Of a stretch of 64,000 nt of DNA, positions 36,663 through 46,778 are shown in pieces. The notes beneath the pieces were generated by a model. It saw only the letters and a program-made list of their open reading frames with translations, did not search any database and was not told the DNA's origin. The position numbers and the translations under genes are program-made. Each line of letters begins with the position of its first letter. Position 1 is the first letter of the stretch. Source of the DNA: Hormoscilla sp. GUM202 (lineage in GTDB: Bacteria; Cyanobacteriota; Cyanobacteriia; Cyanobacteriales; Desertifilaceae); assembly GCA_005518205.2 (NCBI GenBank), contig RFFC02000011.1, forward strand, positions 124,001-188,000, written 5' to 3'.

Positions 36663-38453
36663 CTAAGAAGCGACTTTAGCAGTAGGACGGGTACGAGTGC
36701 GTCGAGATTTCACAGTTTCCGCAACAGCAGGGAGACTTGGGGGCACATCGGGAAAATCTAGTTTTTGGAGTAACAAGACCAGCATAGGCTTACTTTGCAG
36801 CAAGCGTCGCACTTGCTTACCCAATGTCGTCTCTAACTGAGCTTGGAGTTTTTCCCAGTCCACTTCCACTTCCCCATTCTCGAAGCAATAAGAGAACTCC
36901 GAAAATCGATCGCGCAAGATAGTTTCCATAGACTGAGTCACGGAAGCTTGTAAATGCGTACTTTCCAGGCCAGTGACCACACCCAGCAGATGTAACTGAG
37001 GCTGAGCCACTAACTTACCATCCCAACCGATCGTAGCCGCGATCGTGACCACCCCATCTTCTGCCAGTTGCTGGCGTTCCTTCAGCAGGCGATCGTGGAA
37101 TAATCCCGCATTATCCACCAAGACAATGCCAGAAGAGACCTTACTAGCGATGCGAATAGAATCTGCCGACAATTCTACCACATCCCCATTATCAACTATG
37201 ACCATATTTTCCTCGGGAATGCCCAGACTTTGAGCAGTTTGGGCATGTTTAATCAGCATGCGGTGTTCGCCGTGAACTGGCAAGAAAAACTTAGGGCGAG
37301 TCAGACCCAGCATCAGCTTTTGGTCTTCCTGACAGCCGTGACCGGAAACATGAATCCCCTTATCTCGCCCATATACCACATTAGCACCCAGCTTCATCAA
37401 TTTATCAATCGTGTTCACCACCGAAATTGTATTTCCCGGGATCGGGTTCGCCGAGAATACCACCGTATCCCCTTTACGGATTTTAATTTGTCGGTGAGAT
37501 TTATTCGCGATCCGAGTCATGGCCGACAGAGGTTCCCCTTGAGAACCCGTAGTCAGAATCAAGATTTGATCGTCGGGCAGACTGCGTATAGCATGTAAAG
37601 GTTGCAGTAAACTCTCCGGGCACTTGATATAACCCAGATTGCGTGCGTGGGCAATCACATTCAGCATCGATCGTCCCAGGATCGACACCAACCGGTTATT
37701 CTTCTGGGCCAGCTGCAAAATTATATTAATCCGATGCACCGAAGAAGCAAACGTCGTTACCAGCACCCGTCCCGGCGCTTGAGCAATCACCCGATCCAGA
37801 TTAGGATAAACAGAACTTTCCGAAGGAGTGAAACCCGATACTTCCGAGTTAGTCGAATCACTCATCAAACACAGAACTCCCTGTTCCCCATGTTCCGCCA
37901 ATCTATGAAAATCAAAATATTCCCCATCTACTGGCGTATGATCGATCTTAAAATCCCCCGTATGAATCACCACGCCAATAGGGGTATGTATCGCCACCGT
38001 AAAGCTATCCGCCATCGAGTGCGTATTGCGAATAAACTCCACCAAAAAATGCTTGCCAATGCGCACCATATCCCGAGGTCCTACCGTTCTCAACTCCGTG
38101 CGATCGGCCACTCCCGCCTCTGCCAGTTTATACTCCAGCAAAGCCATGGCCAAGCGGGGACCGTAAATCACTGGAATATCAAACTCTCGTAGGTGATAGG
38201 GAATACCCCCGATATGATCTTCATGACCGTGAGTAACGATCATCCCCTGAATGCGGTGACGATTTTCTTGCAGATAGCTGATATCTGGCAACACGATATT
38301 GACACCATGCATTCCCTCCGTCGGGAAACCCAATCCCGCGTCCAGCAGCATAATTTCCTCATTAAACTCAAAAACGCAGGTATTTTTGCCGATTTCGTGT
38401 AATCCTCCTAGGGGAATAATTTTTAGTTTGGGTTTCGATCCGTTTTTAGTCAT
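36663..38453 (-). CDS. rnj: Ribonuclease J
   Basis: This 596-aa metallo-beta-lactamase/beta-CASP ribonuclease processes and degrades mRNA from the 5' end and by internal cuts. The zinc-binding motif THGHEDHIGG (about residue 74) is intact, as are VIHTGDFKIDHTP and LPVHGEHRML in the beta-CASP region. The C-terminal tail is basic (KSRRTRTRPTAK). It lies downstream of asd–dapA on the same strand, a common cyanobacterial arrangement. Confidence 0.95.
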   Translation of the reverse strand: MTKNGSKPKLKIIPLGGLHEIGKNTCVFEFNEEIMLLDAGLGFPTEGMHGVNIVLPDISYLQENRHRIQGMIVTHGHEDHIGGIPYHLREFDIPVIYGPRLAMALLEYKLAEAGVADRTELRTVGPRDMVRIGKHFLVEFIRNTHSMADSFTVAIHTPIGVVIHTGDFKIDHTPVDGEYFDFHRLAEHGEQGVLCLMSDSTNSEVSGFTPSESSVYPNLDRVIAQAPGRVLVTTFASSVHRINIILQLAQKNNRLVSILGRSMLNVIAHARNLGYIKCPESLLQPLHAIRSLPDDQILILTTGSQGEPLSAMTRIANKSHRQIKIRKGDTVVFSANPIPGNTISVVNTIDKLMKLGANVVYGRDKGIHVSGHGCQEDQKLMLGLTRPKFFLPVHGEHRMLIKHAQTAQSLGIPEENMVIVDNGDVVELSADSIRIASKVSSGIVLVDNAGLFHDRLLKERQQLAEDGVVTIAATIGWDGKLVAQPQLHLLGVVTGLESTHLQASVTQSMETILRDRFSEFSYCFENGEVEVDWEKLQAQLETTLGKQVRRLLQSKPMLVLLLQKLDFPDVPPSLPAVAETVKSRRTRTRPTAKVAS

Positions 38454-38628
38454 AAACTACCTCTACATTCATTTATTTTAAGTCATTAGGAGTCTTTGTC
38501 ATTAGTCTGCAGATGACTAATGACTAACCCATGACAATTGTTAGTTTTTAGTTGCGTAGGACTGGTGGACTACCTACAACTTACTACCTACAATTGACAA
38601 TTAAAACTATTAAGTTGTACTCAAAACC
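38454..38628. repeat. Short spacer with direct-repeat sequence
   Basis: Made largely of short related repeats (AGTCATTAG, TGACTAATGACTAA, ACCTACAACTTACTACCTACA), resembling the heptanucleotide-type repeats of cyanobacteria. It separates rnj from dapA. No gene. Confidence 0.4.
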
Positions 38629-39516
38629 TTATGAGAGTAAATTTAATTCAGTCAGAACAGTTTTTATGGTTTGATTGACCTGTTCTGGCGGTTCTGCAAG
38701 GGGAAGACGAGTCGAACCCACCTCCCAACCTTGCAGTCTGAGTGCCGCCTTAACGGGAATAGGGTTCGTAGTGGTAAACAAAGCTTTGAATAAAGGGAAA
38801 AGTTGCAGATGTATTTCAGTAGCCTTTTGGGTCTGACCCGCCCCAAAAGCTTGAATCATCTCTTGTAACTGACTTCCCACCACATGAGAAGCAACACTCA
38901 CCGCCCCTTTCCCGCCCACTGATAACAGGGGTAAAGTCAGAGAATCATCCCCTGAGTAGATCTCAAATTCTGGCGCAGTCATACTTCTGATTTGACTGAC
39001 CCGATCCAAAGAACCACTCGCCTCCTTGATTGCTACGATATTATCTATTTCCGCCAGACGCGCGATCGTCTCTGGTTGCATATTCGTCCCGGTCCGACCG
39101 GGTATATTGTAGAGCATAATCGACAAAGAAGGGCAACTATCTGCGATCGCCCGAAAATGCTGATAAAGCCCCTCTTGAGGCGGCTTATTGTAATAAGGCA
39201 CCACCTGCAAAGAACCATCTAATCCTAGCTTAGCAGCTTTTTCCGTAGCCGCGATCGCCTCCGAGGTCGAATTCGAGCCCGTGCCAGCGATCACCTTAGC
39301 CTTACCTGCCACTGCCTTCTGGACCACCTGAAACAACTCGTGTTCCTCATTCCAACTTAAAGTTGGAGACTCACCCGTCGTACCGCAAAGCACCAAACTA
39401 TCCGATCCGTTTTCCACTAACCAGGATGCTAGCTTTTCAGCAACAGCGTAATCTACCGTGCCATCTGCTGCGAAAGGCGTCACCATCGCAGTGATCACTC
39501 GTCCAAAATCTCTCAC
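38629..39516 (-). CDS. dapA: 4-hydroxy-tetrahydrodipicolinate synthase
   Basis: This 295-aa class I aldolase-type TIM barrel condenses pyruvate with aspartate semialdehyde, the first step of lysine/diaminopimelate synthesis. Visible are the TTGE motif ([11 protein letters not shown]), the Tyr in [10 protein letters not shown] and the Schiff-base Lys in VAIKEASG. It starts 16 bp after asd, which supplies its substrate, so the two form an operon. Confidence 0.95.
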   Translation of the reverse strand: MRDFGRVITAMVTPFAADGTVDYAVAEKLASWLVENGSDSLVLCGTTGESPTLSWNEEHELFQVVQKAVAGKAKVIAGTGSNSTSEAIAATEKAAKLGLDGSLQVVPYYNKPPQEGLYQHFRAIADSCPSLSIMLYNIPGRTGTNMQPETIARLAEIDNIVAIKEASGSLDRVSQIRSMTAPEFEIYSGDDSLTLPLLSVGGKGAVSVASHVVGSQLQEMIQAFGAGQTQKATEIHLQLFPLFKALFTTTNPIPVKAALRLQGWEVGSTRLPLAEPPEQVNQTIKTVLTELNLLS

Positions 39517-39532
39517 AATTCACTCCTCATTG

Positions 39533-40588
39533 TTAACTCTCAAAGGCACTCCTTGCCAGCATTTTCGGACTACCTAGTAGATTCTGTTCCACCAACAACT
39601 CCGCAATTTGCACGGCATTCAAAGCTGCCCCCTTCCTAATTTGGTCGCCACTCAGCCACAGATCCAACCCACAGGGATGAGAAATATCTTGACGAATCCG
39701 ACCGACTAATACATCATCTTTACCCGTCGCCTCCATCGGCATCGGGAAATAGTTTGCCTGCCAATCTTCTACCAGACGCACCCCTGGTGCTGCTTTAATA
39801 ATTTCCCGCGCCCCTTGTACCTCAAAAGGTTGGGCAAATTCCAGATTCACCGCTTCCGAATGGGCCCGGAGTACGGGCACCCGCACGCAAGTTGCTGCTA
39901 TTCTCATCTCCGGTACCGCAAAAATCTTCCGCGTCTCATTCACCATTTTCATTTCTTCCTCACAATACCCCCGATCGTTCAACTTGGAGTTATGCAGGAA
40001 CAAATTAAAAGCCAAGGGATAGGGAAACGCCGACCCCTGGGGTTCTTCACCATTCAAGATCGCTTGGGCCTGAGTTTTCACCTCTTGCATCGCCCGCGCA
40101 CCGGCACCACTAGCCGATTGGTAGGTCGCCACCACCAAGCGCTCCACCGGTTGGACCTGATGCAAAGGCCAGACAGCAACAGCCATCAAAATCGTCGAAC
40201 AGTTGGGGTTGGCAATAATCCCCTGATGTTTTGCCGCTGCTTGGGGGTTAATTTCTGGAATTACCAATGGCACTTGCGGATCCATACGGAAAGCACTAGA
40301 GTTATCCACCACCACTGCCCCAGCTGCTACTGCTTTGTGCGCCCAAGTTCTCGAAATCGCACCTCCTGCTGAGGCTAGCACCAAATCCACATCATCAAAA
40401 CACCCCTCTCCTACCGCCTCCACTTCTATTTCCCTATCCTGAAATCTCATTTTACGACCGGCACTCCTCGGGGAAGCTAGCAGCTTCAGATCGGCAAGGG
40501 GAAATTTTCGCGATGCCAATAATTCCACTAACTCGGTGCCCACTGCACCCGTCGCTCCTAAAATTGCTACTCGGTAATATATAGACAA
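39533..40588 (-). CDS. asd: Aspartate-semialdehyde dehydrogenase
   Basis: This 351-aa protein has the NADP-binding AILGATGAVGTELVELL and the catalytic Cys in NPNCSTILMAVA. It converts aspartyl phosphate to aspartate semialdehyde for lysine, threonine and methionine. The gene is intact. At 40378/40379 it holds an empty site identical to both flanks of the ORF-less intron at 46779-47575: 22 bp upstream exact, and 42 bp downstream with 2 mismatches. It forms an operon with dapA. Confidence 0.95.
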   Translation of the reverse strand: MSIYYRVAILGATGAVGTELVELLASRKFPLADLKLLASPRSAGRKMRFQDREIEVEAVGEGCFDDVDLVLASAGGAISRTWAHKAVAAGAVVVDNSSAFRMDPQVPLVIPEINPQAAAKHQGIIANPNCSTILMAVAVWPLHQVQPVERLVVATYQSASGAGARAMQEVKTQAQAILNGEEPQGSAFPYPLAFNLFLHNSKLNDRGYCEEEMKMVNETRKIFAVPEMRIAATCVRVPVLRAHSEAVNLEFAQPFEVQGAREIIKAAPGVRLVEDWQANYFPMPMEATGKDDVLVGRIRQDISHPCGLDLWLSGDQIRKGAALNAVQIAELLVEQNLLGSPKMLARSAFES

Positions 40589-40988
40589 AGCCCCTCCTTA
40601 TACAGACAAATATTAAGTTTGAGCACAAGGCGAAAATCGAAAATATGAACGAACTATAAGTTTTCAGATTATAGCAGGTCTCGGATGTAATCTATCTTAA
40701 TCTAACTAATAGCAAGTTAACACAGTAGCGGGGATCGCTCCGTAGGCGCAAAGATCCTCAGTTAGCCTGGCAGCCTGGGTTTTAGGGTCTTGAAAGTTAT
40801 CGGGCTGATGTATCCGCCCCGATTTTTAGGGCCGTCCGCGGACCGTTCGCGGACAGGAACTGTATGATAGGAAAGCAATCGGCAACTGCATGCAGCAGCG
40901 CCACAACCGGCAGGCGTCTCTGGCGCTGCTGGTAGGCTAGGTCCCTCGGGCCGACTGCGAACAAGTAGGAAATATTGGTCAAGAACAA
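40589..40988. promoter_or_regulatory. Divergent spacer between asd and tig
   Basis: Must hold both promoters. It includes a palindromic repeat near 40829-40855 (GGCCGTCCGCGGACC, then GTTCGCGGAC), also found inside tig and cbiA. No -35/-10 pair is clear enough to place. No gene. Confidence 0.4.
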
Positions 40989-42482
40989 ATGAAAGTAACC
41001 CAGGAAAAGCGTCCAAACAGCCAGATGGGTCTGGAAATAGAAATAACACCGGAAAGGTCCAAGCAGGCTTACGAGCAGGTGCTGGCAGATTACAGGGGGA
41101 AGGTAAACATTCCTGGGTTTCGGAAAGGAAAAGTGCCCCGTCAAGTGTTGATCCAGCGGTTGGGCTCCCAGAACCTGAAAGCAGTGGCCCTGGAAAAGCT
41201 GATCGAAGAAGCGGCATCAGAGGCGATCGCCCAAGAGAAGATAGAGGCTTTGGACAAACCCCAGTTAGTATCGGAGTTCGAGGCATTAGTCAGCGAGTAT
41301 AAGCCGGGACAACCCCTGACATTCGATGTGGCGGTTGACATACCGCCAGAAATTAAAATCGAACAGTACTCGGGCTTAACCATAAAAGTAGAGGAAGTAA
41401 AGTACGACCCCGCCACAGTAGATGGAATATTGGAAGAGCAACGTCACAAGCAAGCGACTCTGATACCAGTAGAAGAGCGTCCGGCCCAGATGGGTGACAT
41501 AACGGTGATCGATTTTGCCGGGCGGATGGCGAAGACATCGTCTTCCGAAGGGGAAGAAGGGGAAGAAGGGGAAGAAGGGGAAACAGAGATTCCCGGAGCC
41601 AAAGCGGACGAGTTTGAACTGGAACTGAAAACGGAAGGGTTTATCCCTGGATTTGTGGAGGGCATTGTCGGGATGCAGCTGGGGGAAACTAAAGAAGTAC
41701 CGCTCCAGTTCCCAGAAGACTATCCCCAAAAGGACTTGAGGGGTATTCAAGCGGTGTTCAGCATTACCCTGAAGGAGATTAAAGAACAAGAGTTGCCAGA
41801 ATTAGACGATGAACTAGCCGCAGAAGTTAGTGAGTTTGAAACTCTAGCCGAATTGCGAGCCGATCTGGAAAGCAAATATACAGATCGGGCCGAAGGTCAA
41901 ACAGCAGCTAACAAGTCCCAAGCTCTCATGGAGGCGCTGGTAGAGCAGTTGGAAGTGGAAATTCCTGCAAGTAGGATATCCTCTGAGATTGACGAAATGA
42001 TGACTCAGACAGCATACGATCTGGCTAAGCAAGGGGTGGACGTGCAAAAGATGTTGACAAAAGAAATGGTCGCTTCCATGCGCCAGAACTCACAGCCAGA
42101 GGCGATCGCACGGATTAAACGCAACCTAGCAGTCAAAGAAATAGCCAAACGGGAATCCATTGAAGTCTCCCCAGAAGCCATAGAGGCGAAAATGACAGAG
42201 ATATTGGATCGATACTCTAATCAGGAGAAGGAGATATTTGACGAAGCAAAACTGAGAGAGGCGGTTGGAATAGACCTGGTGCGAGAAAAAGTCCTCGGTT
42301 GGGTAGAAGAACATAGCACGATAGAACTGGTCCCAGAAGGAACCCTACAACCACCAGCAGCTCCCAACTCCCAAGAGGCGGACCGTCCGCGGACCGTAGG
42401 GGTTCGCGAGGAGACAGCACTAGCAGATCCAGCACCAGCAGAGGAAATCTCTCAAACAGGGCCCGAAGCACCTATCGAGTAG
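40989..42482 (+). CDS. tig: Trigger factor
   Basis: This 497-aa ribosome-bound chaperone and peptidyl-prolyl isomerase has an N-terminal ribosome-binding domain with GFRKGKVPRQVL (signature GFRxGKxP), an FKBP-type PPIase domain (GDITVIDFAGRM), and a helical C-terminal substrate-binding region. Two oddities: a Gly/Glu repeat (GEEGEEGEEGE) inside the PPIase domain at about residues 186-196, and a C-terminal tail coded partly by a palindromic repeat (about 42378-42402, CGGACCGTCCGCGGACC). It is followed by clpP and clpX, the usual order. Confidence 0.95.
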   Translation: MKVTQEKRPNSQMGLEIEITPERSKQAYEQVLADYRGKVNIPGFRKGKVPRQVLIQRLGSQNLKAVALEKLIEEAASEAIAQEKIEALDKPQLVSEFEALVSEYKPGQPLTFDVAVDIPPEIKIEQYSGLTIKVEEVKYDPATVDGILEEQRHKQATLIPVEERPAQMGDITVIDFAGRMAKTSSSEGEEGEEGEEGETEIPGAKADEFELELKTEGFIPGFVEGIVGMQLGETKEVPLQFPEDYPQKDLRGIQAVFSITLKEIKEQELPELDDELAAEVSEFETLAELRADLESKYTDRAEGQTAANKSQALMEALVEQLEVEIPASRISSEIDEMMTQTAYDLAKQGVDVQKMLTKEMVASMRQNSQPEAIARIKRNLAVKEIAKRESIEVSPEAIEAKMTEILDRYSNQEKEIFDEAKLREAVGIDLVREKVLGWVEEHSTIELVPEGTLQPPAAPNSQEADRPRTVGVREETALADPAPAEEISQTGPEAPIE

Positions 42483-42597
42483 ATCGGCCCATTCGAGTCC
42501 CAAGAGTAAGATTTTCCCCCCAACTCCAGTAGATGAGGTCATAATGGTCTACAGAGAGAATGGTATTAGCTGACCAGAACAGGCAAAGACAGACTAG

Positions 42598-42640
42598 GCC
42601 ACTGACAACTGACAACTGACAACTGATAACTGACAACTGA
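42598..42640. repeat. Heptanucleotide tandem repeat (TGACAAC)n
   Basis: About six copies of ACTGACA/TGACAAC in tandem lie directly upstream of clpP. Short tandem heptamer repeats are a known cyanobacterial feature. A degenerate relative occurs at about 59127-59156. Confidence 0.75.
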
Positions 42641-42647
42641 CGGCTTT

Positions 42648-43331
42648 ATGCTTGTATCTCAAACCAAAAATTACTCGCCCGAAAGCAAGAGCAGCTTTGA
42701 TGCCTACTCTGTGAAGACCTTGGGCGTCATCCCGATGGTAGTCGAACAGTCCGGTAGAGGAGAAAGGGCCTTTGATATCTACTCGCGGCTATTGCGCGAG
42801 CGGATTGTCTTTTTGGGAACGCAGGTGAACGATAATGTAGCCGACTCCCTAGTGGCCCAATTGCTGTTCCTGGAAGCAGAAGACCCAGAAAAAGACATCC
42901 AGTTGTACATCAACTCCCCGGGAGGGTCGGTGACGGCTGGGATGGCAATATATGACACGATGCAACAAATTCGCCCAGATGTGGTGACCATATGTTATGG
43001 TTTAGCTGCGAGTATGGGCGCATTTCTGCTGACGGCGGGGGGCCCAGGGAAGCGCCTGTCTTTGCCGAATTCCCGGATCATGATTCACCAGCCATTGGGT
43101 GGGGCTCAAGGACAAGCGGTTGACATAGAAATTCAAGCCAGAGAAATTCTCTATCATAAGCAAACTCTGAATGAATTGCTAGCGGAACACACGGGTCAAC
43201 CCCTGGAAAAAATAGCAGCAGATACGGAACGCGACTTCTTTATGTCGGCAGAGGAAGCCAAAAATTATGGTATCATAGATCGCGTAATCTCCAGCCCCAC
43301 CAAGGTCAAACCGATCGCAGTAGTGAAATGA
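42648..43331 (+). CDS. clpP: ATP-dependent Clp protease proteolytic subunit
   Basis: This 227-aa serine peptidase forms the ClpP chamber. The catalytic triad is visible: Ser in GLAASMGAF, His in [10 protein letters not shown] and Asp in TERDFFM. It is followed after 10 bp by clpX and preceded by tig, so it works with that ATPase in protein quality control. The N-terminal ~30 residues before IPMVVEQ are longer than in many homologues. Confidence 0.95.
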   Translation: MLVSQTKNYSPESKSSFDAYSVKTLGVIPMVVEQSGRGERAFDIYSRLLRERIVFLGTQVNDNVADSLVAQLLFLEAEDPEKDIQLYINSPGGSVTAGMAIYDTMQQIRPDVVTICYGLAASMGAFLLTAGGPGKRLSLPNSRIMIHQPLGGAQGQAVDIEIQAREILYHKQTLNELLAEHTGQPLEKIAADTERDFFMSAEEAKNYGIIDRVISSPTKVKPIAVVK

Positions 43332-43341
43332 GAGGCAGAGT

Positions 43342-44673
43342 ATGTCAAAGTATGACTCCCATCTAAAATGTTCCTTTTGTGGAAAGTCTCAGGAGCAAGT
43401 GCGCAAATTGATAGCTGGGCCGGGAGTATATATTTGCGATGAGTGCGTGGAACTGTGTAACGAGATTTTAGACGAGGAACTGTTTGAACAGTCGGCCCAG
43501 CAGCGAGAACAACCGGCGCCAAAGCGGCGGAAAAGTACGGCAAATGTATCGTTGCATCAAATTCCTAAGCCGAAAGAGATTAAAAATTACCTCTCCGACC
43601 ATGTAATAGGTCAAGAGGAGGCGAAGAAGGTACTCTCGGTGGCGGTATATAACCATTACAAGCGTCTCAGCTTTATCCAGGCGAAAAACGACTGCAAAGG
43701 TTCTAATAAGGATGATGCTGTAGAATTGCAAAAGTCGAATATCCTGCTGATCGGGCCGACGGGCTGTGGAAAAACGCTGTTGGCTCAAACTCTGGCAAAA
43801 ATGCTGGATGTACCCTTCGCAGTGGCAGATGCGACGACACTGACGGAAGCGGGGTATGTCGGTGAGGATGTGGAAAATATCTTGCTGCGTCTCCTGCAAG
43901 TGGCAGAGTTTGATGTAGAAGAAGCTCAGCGGGGAATCATTTATATAGATGAAATTGACAAGATTGCCCGTAAGAGCGAAAATACCTCAATCACGAGGGA
44001 TGTATCGGGTGAAGGTGTTCAGCAAGCTTTGCTGAAAATGTTGGAGGGAACTGTAGCAAATGTGCCTCCCCAAGGGGGACGGAAGCATCCCTACCAAGAT
44101 TGCATTCAGATCGATACGGGTAATGTCCTGTTTATTTGTGGCGGTGCGTTTGTGGGCCTGGATAAGGTGGTCTCCCAACGGATGGGGAAAAAGTCGATCG
44201 GGTTTATTCAGCCTGGAGAAAATACGCCTCGAAAGGAACAACGGACAGCTGAGGTACTGAAACATATGGAACCAGACGATCTGGTGAAGTTTGGCATGAT
44301 TCCAGAGTTCATTGGCAGAATACCAGTGGCGGCAGTTGTGGAACCTCTGGATGAAGAGGCCCTGATGGCAATCTTGACGGAACCGAAAAATGCTCTGGTT
44401 AAACAATACCAGAAACTGCTCTGGATGGATAATGTTCAGCTGGAGTTCCGACCGGAGGCGGTAAAGGCGATCGCCAAAGAGGCATACCGGCGTAAGACGG
44501 GAGCGAGGGCCCTGCGGAGTATCGTGGAAGAACTGATGCTGGAGGTGATGTACGAGTTGCCATCCCGCAAGGATGTGACTCGCTGCGCCATCACTAAGGA
44601 AATGGTTGAGAAGCGATCGACTGTTGAGTTGCTGTTACATCCTTCTTCTCTGCCGAAGCCAGCTTCGGCTTAA
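43342..44673 (+). CDS. clpX: Clp protease ATP-binding subunit ClpX
   Basis: This 443-aa AAA+ unfoldase has an N-terminal zinc finger ([10 protein letters not shown] and ICDECVELC), Walker A GPTGCGKT, Walker [14 protein letters not shown] and the pore loop region GGAFVGLD. It recognises and threads substrates into ClpP. It is coupled to clpP at short distance. Length and motifs are complete. Confidence 0.96.
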   Translation: MSKYDSHLKCSFCGKSQEQVRKLIAGPGVYICDECVELCNEILDEELFEQSAQQREQPAPKRRKSTANVSLHQIPKPKEIKNYLSDHVIGQEEAKKVLSVAVYNHYKRLSFIQAKNDCKGSNKDDAVELQKSNILLIGPTGCGKTLLAQTLAKMLDVPFAVADATTLTEAGYVGEDVENILLRLLQVAEFDVEEAQRGIIYIDEIDKIARKSENTSITRDVSGEGVQQALLKMLEGTVANVPPQGGRKHPYQDCIQIDTGNVLFICGGAFVGLDKVVSQRMGKKSIGFIQPGENTPRKEQRTAEVLKHMEPDDLVKFGMIPEFIGRIPVAAVVEPLDEEALMAILTEPKNALVKQYQKLLWMDNVQLEFRPEAVKAIAKEAYRRKTGARALRSIVEELMLEVMYELPSRKDVTRCAITKEMVEKRSTVELLLHPSSLPKPASA

Positions 44674-44742
44674 CTTTGTCCGGGATAGAGGATATAGTGA
44701 AGGGTGAAGTCTACAGGATTTCACCCTCGATTGTTTTATAGG

Positions 44743-45576
44743 ATGATGGTAAAGATAAAGGTTCGTGGCGTAGAACATTATTATGAATGGGTGAAAGGGG
44801 ATTCGGCGGCGTCAAGTAAGCCGGTGATGGTGTTTGTCCACGGCTGGGCGGGTTCGAACCGGTACTGGGAATCGACGGCAAGGGCGATCGGGGATAAATT
44901 TGATTGTCTGCTATATGATATGCGGGGGTTTGGCAGAAGCCGACTGCCGGAACAACCGGTGGAAATTGGCTACGAAATGGAAGAATATGCAGAAGATTTA
45001 GCAGCATTGCTAGATGCTTTGCAGCTGGAACGGGTGTATATTAATGCCCATTCCATGGGGGCGTCAGTGGCGGTGCTGTTTATGAATCGCTACCCGGAAT
45101 TGGTAGAAAAGGCTATTTTAACCTGTAGTGGGATTTTTGCATATGACGAAAAGTCATTTACGGCTTTTCATCGCTTTGGCGGGTATGTAGTGAAGTTTCG
45201 CCCCAAGTGGCTGACGCAGATTCCACTGATGGATAAGATGTTTATGGCCAGATTCCTTTATCGTGCCATTCCCTCTGCCCAAAGTCGGGCTTTTTTGGAA
45301 GATTTTCTGTTAGCAGATTACGACGCAGCATTGGGTACGATATATACTTCTGTAAGTAAGCATGCAGCGGAATTTATGCCACAGGAATTTGCTAATTTGT
45401 CAGTTCCTTGTCTGTTGGTTTCTGGCGAGTACGATAAGATTATTCCAGCTATGATGGGGAAAAAGGCGGCTGAGTTGAATGATTTAGTAGAATTGGCGAT
45501 GATTCCCAATACGGCTCATTTTCCGATGTTGGAGTCGGCTGATACTTATCTCCAAAGGGTACTGGAGTTTTTGTGA
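44743..45576 (+). CDS. Alpha/beta hydrolase
   Basis: This 277-aa alpha/beta-hydrolase fold protein has the oxyanion HGW segment (VFVHGWAGSNRYW), nucleophile Ser in NAHSMGASVA, Asp in SGEYDKII and His in NTAHFPML. Substrate unknown. The frame extends to a GTG at 44704, but the ATG at 44743 (MMVKIKVRG) is preferred. It lies 69 bp after clpX on the same strand. Confidence 0.88.
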   Translation: MMVKIKVRGVEHYYEWVKGDSAASSKPVMVFVHGWAGSNRYWESTARAIGDKFDCLLYDMRGFGRSRLPEQPVEIGYEMEEYAEDLAALLDALQLERVYINAHSMGASVAVLFMNRYPELVEKAILTCSGIFAYDEKSFTAFHRFGGYVVKFRPKWLTQIPLMDKMFMARFLYRAIPSAQSRAFLEDFLLADYDAALGTIYTSVSKHAAEFMPQEFANLSVPCLLVSGEYDKIIPAMMGKKAAELNDLVELAMIPNTAHFPMLESADTYLQRVLEFL

Positions 45577-45661
45577 AGGGCGATCGGGCGATCGCGAGGA
45601 ACTAACGTGGGCGATGTAAACCCTAGGATTAAAGGAGATTGAAAGTGAAGAAAAAGGGAAA

Positions 45662-46080
45662 ATGAACCAGCCTCTAGATATAAAGTTTCCGATCGCCAAA
45701 GCAGAATATTTATTAACCTGTATAGCCAAACCGGGCGAAGGAGGCGATCGTTTCCGAGAGTGCCCACCCATGTCGTGCGCGGGAGCGACACGACAGGGTG
45801 GGCATCTCTGGAAACGATAAGCAAAACTACTGGCAAAATATTCTTGGTTTTGACTCTGCTGAATCTATTCGTCAAGCTATCTTAGCCGAAGTTTCTCTCG
45901 ATCGACTTCAACCAACAGGTAAACATCCTTATGGCGATAGCTATGTAGCTTCAGTTCAAATTGATACACGCTACGCTAAACGGACGATCAAAACCTATTA
46001 AGACCGTGTGGTTAGTACGTTTCGGTGAAAATATTGCCCGTTTTGTCACTGCTGTTCCAGAACATAAAAAAGGAGATTGA
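45662..46080 (+). pseudogene. DUF6883-type protein, broken by a hairpin insert and frameshift
   Basis: The N terminus MNQPLDIKFPIAKAEYLLT leads into an inserted inverted repeat of about 70 bp (45749-45818, arms like TTTCCGAGAGTGCCCACCC) that adds a stop. Then comes YWQNILGFDSAESIRQAILAEVS in another frame, and near 45990-46002 a second frameshift before KTVWLVRFGENIARFVTA. Together these fit DUF6883, which often precedes a DUF4926 gene as here. The coding order is preserved but no single frame remains. Confidence 0.7.
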
Positions 46081-46082
46081 CC

Positions 46083-46487
46083 GTGAATAATCAATTTCAT
46101 CTCTTTGCTACTGTTAAATTAACCCAGGATATAGAATTAACTGAAGGTGGGATAGCTAGTTCAGAAACGATCGGAACGATCGTCGAAGTTTATAACAATG
46201 GCGAAGCTTACGAAGTGGAACTGTTTGGCAACTGGGTAAAATACGATCGACAAGGAAATTTTATTGAGAGTCATAGAGAGGATCCTGACTCTTTTGTAGA
46301 AAATATAGGTATTGAAACTGTTTATCCTGACCAAATATACCTGGTTAAACCAGCTAGTGAAACTGTTGGGGTTCGGGCCAGATTAGCAGCTATTTTAGAT
46401 GAACTTTCAGAAGAACGTCTGGGACAACTTGAAGAGTTTGCTGATTTTTTGCGCCAGCGCCAGAAACAAGGTCAAGTAAGTTCGTAG
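46083..46487 (+). CDS. DUF4926-containing protein
   Basis: About 134 aa starting from the GTG at 46083 (MNNQFHLF), chosen because AGGAG lies 7 bases upstream; the earlier in-frame TTG overlaps the ribosome binding site. The N-terminal half is a DUF4926 beta-barrel (FATVKLTQDIELTEGG, GTIVEVYNNGEAYEVELF). The C-terminal half is a helix (LDELSEERLGQLEEFADFLRQRQKQ, cut here) like those in DUF2281-type proteins. It is the partner of the broken DUF6883 gene. Function unknown. Confidence 0.75.
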   Translation: MNNQFHLFATVKLTQDIELTEGGIASSETIGTIVEVYNNGEAYEVELFGNWVKYDRQGNFIESHREDPDSFVENIGIETVYPDQIYLVKPASETVGVRARLAAILDELSEERLGQLEEFADFLRQRQKQGQVSS

Positions 46488-46502
46488 GTTGGGTTTCGTG
46501 CC

Positions 46503-46778
46503 TCAACTAAACCGGTGCCGGTGCATTTCATTTTTAGGCACACCCGTGTAAGGATCCAGCGGGAGCAAGCAACTCAAGAGGTTAACAATAGCTGGCACTA
46601 CCCACCCAACCGCACAGCTATCATGAACACCGAGTTCAGCCGACAACAATGCCGCACGTTCTTCGCGTTCTGACTCAGGAACCCTCCGCCACGCAGAATA
46701 CCCGGCACCATCTTCCCATCCGCATAATTCATCTGTGTGCGCCCACATTCTCGAAATCGCACCTCCTGCTGAGGCTAG
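46503..46778 (-). pseudogene. Chimeric fragment 3' of the ORF-less intron, asd-derived start
   Basis: On the minus strand, directly after the intron, the frame reads LASAGGAISRMWAH, which is asd sequence (LASAGGAISRTWAH), then switches to unrelated coding-like sequence (GWEDGAGYSAWRRVPESERE) to a stop at 46503. The asd-like part covers 46737-46778. No family is recognised for the rest. It may be the tail of the exonuclease gene or of a lost gene. Confidence 0.5.
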
